Assembly: GCA_002428885.1 (NCBI GenBank)
Contig: DIYE01000177.1
Location: 1 to 6,990 of the forward strand
Length of the DNA stretch: 6,990 nt
Source: Alphaproteobacteria bacterium UBA6062
GTDB lineage: Bacteria > Pseudomonadota > Alphaproteobacteria > Sneathiellales > Sneathiellaceae
Direction: 5' to 3'
Made by a program: the position numbers and the translations under genes
In this document: one piece after another, positions 5,275 through 6,990 of the stretch
Position numbering within the stretch: the stretch's first letter is position 1
How the letters are laid out: every line of letters starts with the position of its first letter
Notes under the pieces: model-generated
Database searches by the model: none
Seen by the model: the letters and a program-made list of their open reading frames with translations, nothing else
What the model was told of the DNA's origin: nothing

Positions 5275-6168
5275 ATGACCTTGTTCAAGAAACTACCGGC
5301 CCTCGTCCTCACCGCTTCCCTGCTGGGAAGTGCGGGCGGCCTGCTGGCACCCGTGGCCGCCGAGGCTGCCACCTGGACACCCCGGGCCAGTGAAAAACTG
5401 ATCAAGCTGCCCGGCGATCATTTGCGCCGCGCCGTTGAAAATGATTTTCGCAAATCGACCCTGGCCGCCGCCATCAGCGAGGCCGATGAAAAGGTCGATT
5501 ACAAGAAATCAACCCTGCAGGACCTTAAACAGGCCCTGCAGCGAAACGCCGGCTCCGATGAAGAGATCGAGGTGGATCTCGAATATCAGCTGATCGGCGA
5601 AAAGCAGGCCTATCTGTCTCTCGCCCGGGAGCGGCAGGCCCTTAAACGCAAAAAAGCCGAGACGCGCATTCGGCTCTATGAACGGCTGCTGGCGAAAATG
5701 AACCGCTCCCAAAAGGCCTTGAGCCCGCAAAAAGCCCTGCTGGTGGAACAGCAGAAGCAGGCCCAGGCCCGGTTTCAGGGATCGCTCGGCAAGATTGACA
5801 CGGAACTGATGCAGTCCAGCATCACGACCCAGAGCAAATATGCCACCGAATATGCGAATAACATGGCCGCCATCGAAAATCTGGTGGCCGCCATCAACAA
5901 TCATCCCATGAACCAGGCCCCGACCGTCGACGGGGTGGAGGTCACCCAGGAAGATTTCGTTCGCAACATGATCACCCGCAACCAGGCGGAACTGGCGCTC
6001 GTCGACCAGGAAGACATGGTGCTCGGCTATATGGCCAAGCTGGTCTCCCTTGATGCGCTGGCGCTCGCTGAAAATATTTCCGTTGCCGACAGCGGAGCGG
6101 ATGTGGTGGCCGTCGATGAGCCACGGAACAGCATCACCTCCACCGTCGATCTGTTTATCAGCAACTAA
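5275..6168 (+). CDS. Periplasmic coiled-coil protein, function unknown
   Basis: An exported, soluble, Cys-free protein of 297 residues. The signal peptide is about 1-31 (APVAAEA-A). A short conserved-looking segment (WTPRASEKLIKLPGDHLRRAVENDF) precedes long alpha-helical stretches. Residues about 60-175 are rich in Ala, Glu, Lys, Gln, Leu and Arg with heptad-like spacing, consistent with a coiled-coil hairpin that turns near the Ser-Gln-Lys-rich 144-155. Residues 185-265 are again helical, with a break at NHPMNQAPTVDG. No enzymatic motif was seen. Periplasmic coiled-coil proteins (DUF3450 type) occur beside MotA/TolQ/ExbB genes in some TonB-related operons. This one is a positional analogue; homology was not tested. 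AGGAGAGG overlaps the previous stop and lies 5 nt before the ATG. Confidence 0.8.
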   Translation: MTLFKKLPALVLTASLLGSAGGLLAPVAAEAATWTPRASEKLIKLPGDHLRRAVENDFRKSTLAAAISEADEKVDYKKSTLQDLKQALQRNAGSDEEIEVDLEYQLIGEKQAYLSLARERQALKRKKAETRIRLYERLLAKMNRSQKALSPQKALLVEQQKQAQARFQGSLGKIDTELMQSSITTQSKYATEYANNMAAIENLVAAINNHPMNQAPTVDGVEVTQEDFVRNMITRNQAELALVDQEDMVLGYMAKLVSLDALALAENISVADSGADVVAVDEPRNSITSTVDLFISN

Positions 6169-6205
6169 CTTGGTCAGCACCTAACTCGGTCAGCGCCTAA
6201 CTCGG
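6158..6205 (+). repeat. Tandem 16-bp repeat with stops in three frames
   Basis: Units CTAACTTGGTCAGCAC (6165-6180) and CTAACTCGGTCAGCGC (6181-6196) are followed by a partial third unit CTAACTCGG (6197-6205). A degenerate trace, TCAGCAA, at 6158-6164 precedes them inside the end of the coiled-coil gene. Each unit carries TAA. Because 16 is not a multiple of three, the TAAs at 6166, 6182 and 6198 fall in three different frames. The first is the real stop of the coiled-coil gene. Likely origin is local slippage duplication. The array ends 2 nt before the next gene's ribosome-binding site (AAGGA, 6207-6211). Confidence 0.9.
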
Positions 6206-6218
6206 AAAGGACTTCAAG

Positions 6219-6611
6219 ATGTTTACAAGAAAACCGATCGCCCTGCTACTGGCAGGCTTTATGGCCCTCACCGGCACCTCCCTGGCCCAGGCCGGAACCC
6301 TGGAAAGCCTGGAGCGGGAAAGAGCCAATCTTCTGGATCTCATGCTCTCCGGTGATATCAGCATGCAGGAAAGGCAGACCAAAATCTCCGCCTATCAGGC
6401 CCGCCTGGTGGATCTGGAACGGATGGTGCTCCGGGATAAATCCCTGGTCGGCAAAAACACGCCCGTCGTGCGCTCCGCCTTCGCCAATTACGACCTGACT
6501 TTCCTGGTCCATGCCTCCGTCGAGAAGGACCGGCTGCTGATGGATCACTGGTTCGAGCAGCTCGGCGTTACGGGCCAGAACATCCTCAATGCCCGTGTTG
6601 GACGGCGGTAA
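6219..6611 (+). CDS. Small helical periplasmic protein, function unknown
   Basis: An exported protein of 130 residues. The signal peptide is about 1-25 (FMALTGTSLAQA-G). The mature chain is mostly helical: an Arg/Glu-rich amphipathic helix (ESLERERANLLDLMLSGD), a second helix ERQTKISAYQARLVDLERMVLRD, then a more globular part with NTPVVRSAFANYDLTFLVHASVEKDRLL and a basic end ARVGRR. No lipobox, no Cys, no catalytic motif, and no family recognised. AAGGA 7 nt upstream supports the start. Its stop is 1 nt from the next ATG, so it is translationally coupled to the channel-like membrane protein. That suggests a periplasmic accessory subunit of that protein. Confidence 0.78.
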   Translation: MFTRKPIALLLAGFMALTGTSLAQAGTLESLERERANLLDLMLSGDISMQERQTKISAYQARLVDLERMVLRDKSLVGKNTPVVRSAFANYDLTFLVHASVEKDRLLMDHWFEQLGVTGQNILNARVGRR

Positions 6612-6612
6612 C

Positions 6613-6990
6613 ATGCGCCCCTTGTCGCAACAGCTTGTGCAGGGCTCCCAGGTGGTGAGTTACCTGCTGGGCGCCACCGTCCTCGGCATCACCTTCTTTG
6701 CCATGGGTTCCAGCATGCCGGTGGGCGATATCGGAGACTGGCTCTCCAAAGTGCTCGGTTTCGGCTTTATCGGCCTCTTGGGCCTGCTGGTCACCCTCTG
6801 CGTCCTCTCCTGGGTGCAGATCCGGGGGGCTGGGCTTAACGAGCAAAAACGCGAGGTCTGGGTGGAGACCGGTGTGCAGGCGGCGAACGGTGTCACAACC
6901 CTCGCCCTCACCTACACCCTCTATGGGATCAGCATCGGCATCGGCTCCCTCGCCACCCAGACCTTAACGCCGGAAACGGTGCAGATGGTG
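6613..6990 (+). CDS. MotA/TolQ/ExbB-like membrane protein, N-terminal part (partial)
   Basis: The first 126 codons of a gene that runs off the right edge. The ATG follows the previous stop by 1 nt with only weak Shine-Dalgarno character, so coupling is likely. Three hydrophobic helices are visible at about 11-31 (VVSYLLGATVLGITFFAMG), 47-70 (VLGFGFIGLLGLLVTLCVL) and 93-114. They are separated by a short periplasmic loop and a charged cytoplasmic loop (AGLNEQKREVWVETG). The third helix has TLALTYTLYGISIGIGSL, which fits the T-L-x-L-x-x-T-x-x-G-[IM] pattern of the proton-channel helix in TolQ, ExbB and MotA, and is followed by LTPETVQMV. The expected fourth helix lies beyond the window. If right, it would be the proton-conducting partner of the ExbD-like protein at 3655. 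The alternative is an unrelated polytopic protein of unknown function. Confidence 0.68.
   Translation, partial: MRPLSQQLVQGSQVVSYLLGATVLGITFFAMGSSMPVGDIGDWLSKVLGFGFIGLLGLLVTLCVLSWVQIRGAGLNEQKREVWVETGVQAANGVTTLALTYTLYGISIGIGSLATQTLTPETVQMV

Noticed and set aside
5509..6180. Long minus-strand open frame of 223 codons opposite the coiled-coil gene
   Set aside because: The plus-strand gene has a signal peptide and strong ribosome-binding site; the antisense product is a low-complexity mirror rich in Gly, His, Phe and Leu with no recognisable fold.
6698..6967. Plus-strand open frame of 89 codons near the right edge
   Set aside because: It is out of frame with the membrane protein starting at 6613, which has clear helices and continuous coding to the window end.

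Overview
The window looks like part of an alphaproteobacterial chromosome. This is inferred from the moderately GC-rich coding style, the strong Shine-Dalgarno-led starts and the protein types; no rRNA or other taxonomic marker is present. It holds two divergent transcription units that share one AT-rich control region at 1283-1446. No tRNA, rRNA, CRISPR array, insertion sequence or clear rho-independent terminator was seen.

Left unit, minus strand, 1282 down to 1. A small secreted PepSY-type protein (962-1282) is followed by an OmpR/PhoB-class response regulator (279-950) and by the N-terminus of a sensor histidine kinase (1-269, cut by the window edge). The spacings of 11 and 9 nt imply one operon. 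PepSY-regulator-kinase sets of this kind usually sense envelope or metal stress.

Right unit, plus strand, 1447 to beyond 6990. Nine consecutive genes, nearly all with exported or membrane-anchored products, are packed with gaps of 65 nt or less. In order they are: a basic beta-rich secreted protein; a glycine-zipper surface-antigen-like protein; an LpoB/FlgO/CsgG-like protein with a C-terminal peptidoglycan-binding domain; a one-helix protein resembling ExbD/TolR/MotB; a small lytic transglycosylase; a Cys-containing lipoprotein with a TPR-like helical part; a periplasmic coiled-coil protein; a small helical periplasmic protein; and the first 126 residues of a multi-helix membrane protein resembling MotA/TolQ/ExbB. 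The last one is open at the window edge.

The most interesting reading is that the right unit encodes an undescribed proton-motive-force-driven envelope machine. An ExbB/MotA-like channel and an ExbD/MotB-like partner would be powered at the inner membrane and linked to peptidoglycan cutting (transglycosylase), peptidoglycan binding (PG_binding_1 domain), an outer-membrane lipoprotein and periplasmic coiled-coil spacers. The two-component system next door may control it. The motor assignment rests on short motifs and fold patterns read by eye, so it is a hypothesis. The transglycosylase, response regulator, glycine-zipper and peptidoglycan-binding assignments are firm. A 16-bp tandem repeat between the seventh and eighth genes of the right unit puts stop codons in all three forward frames.
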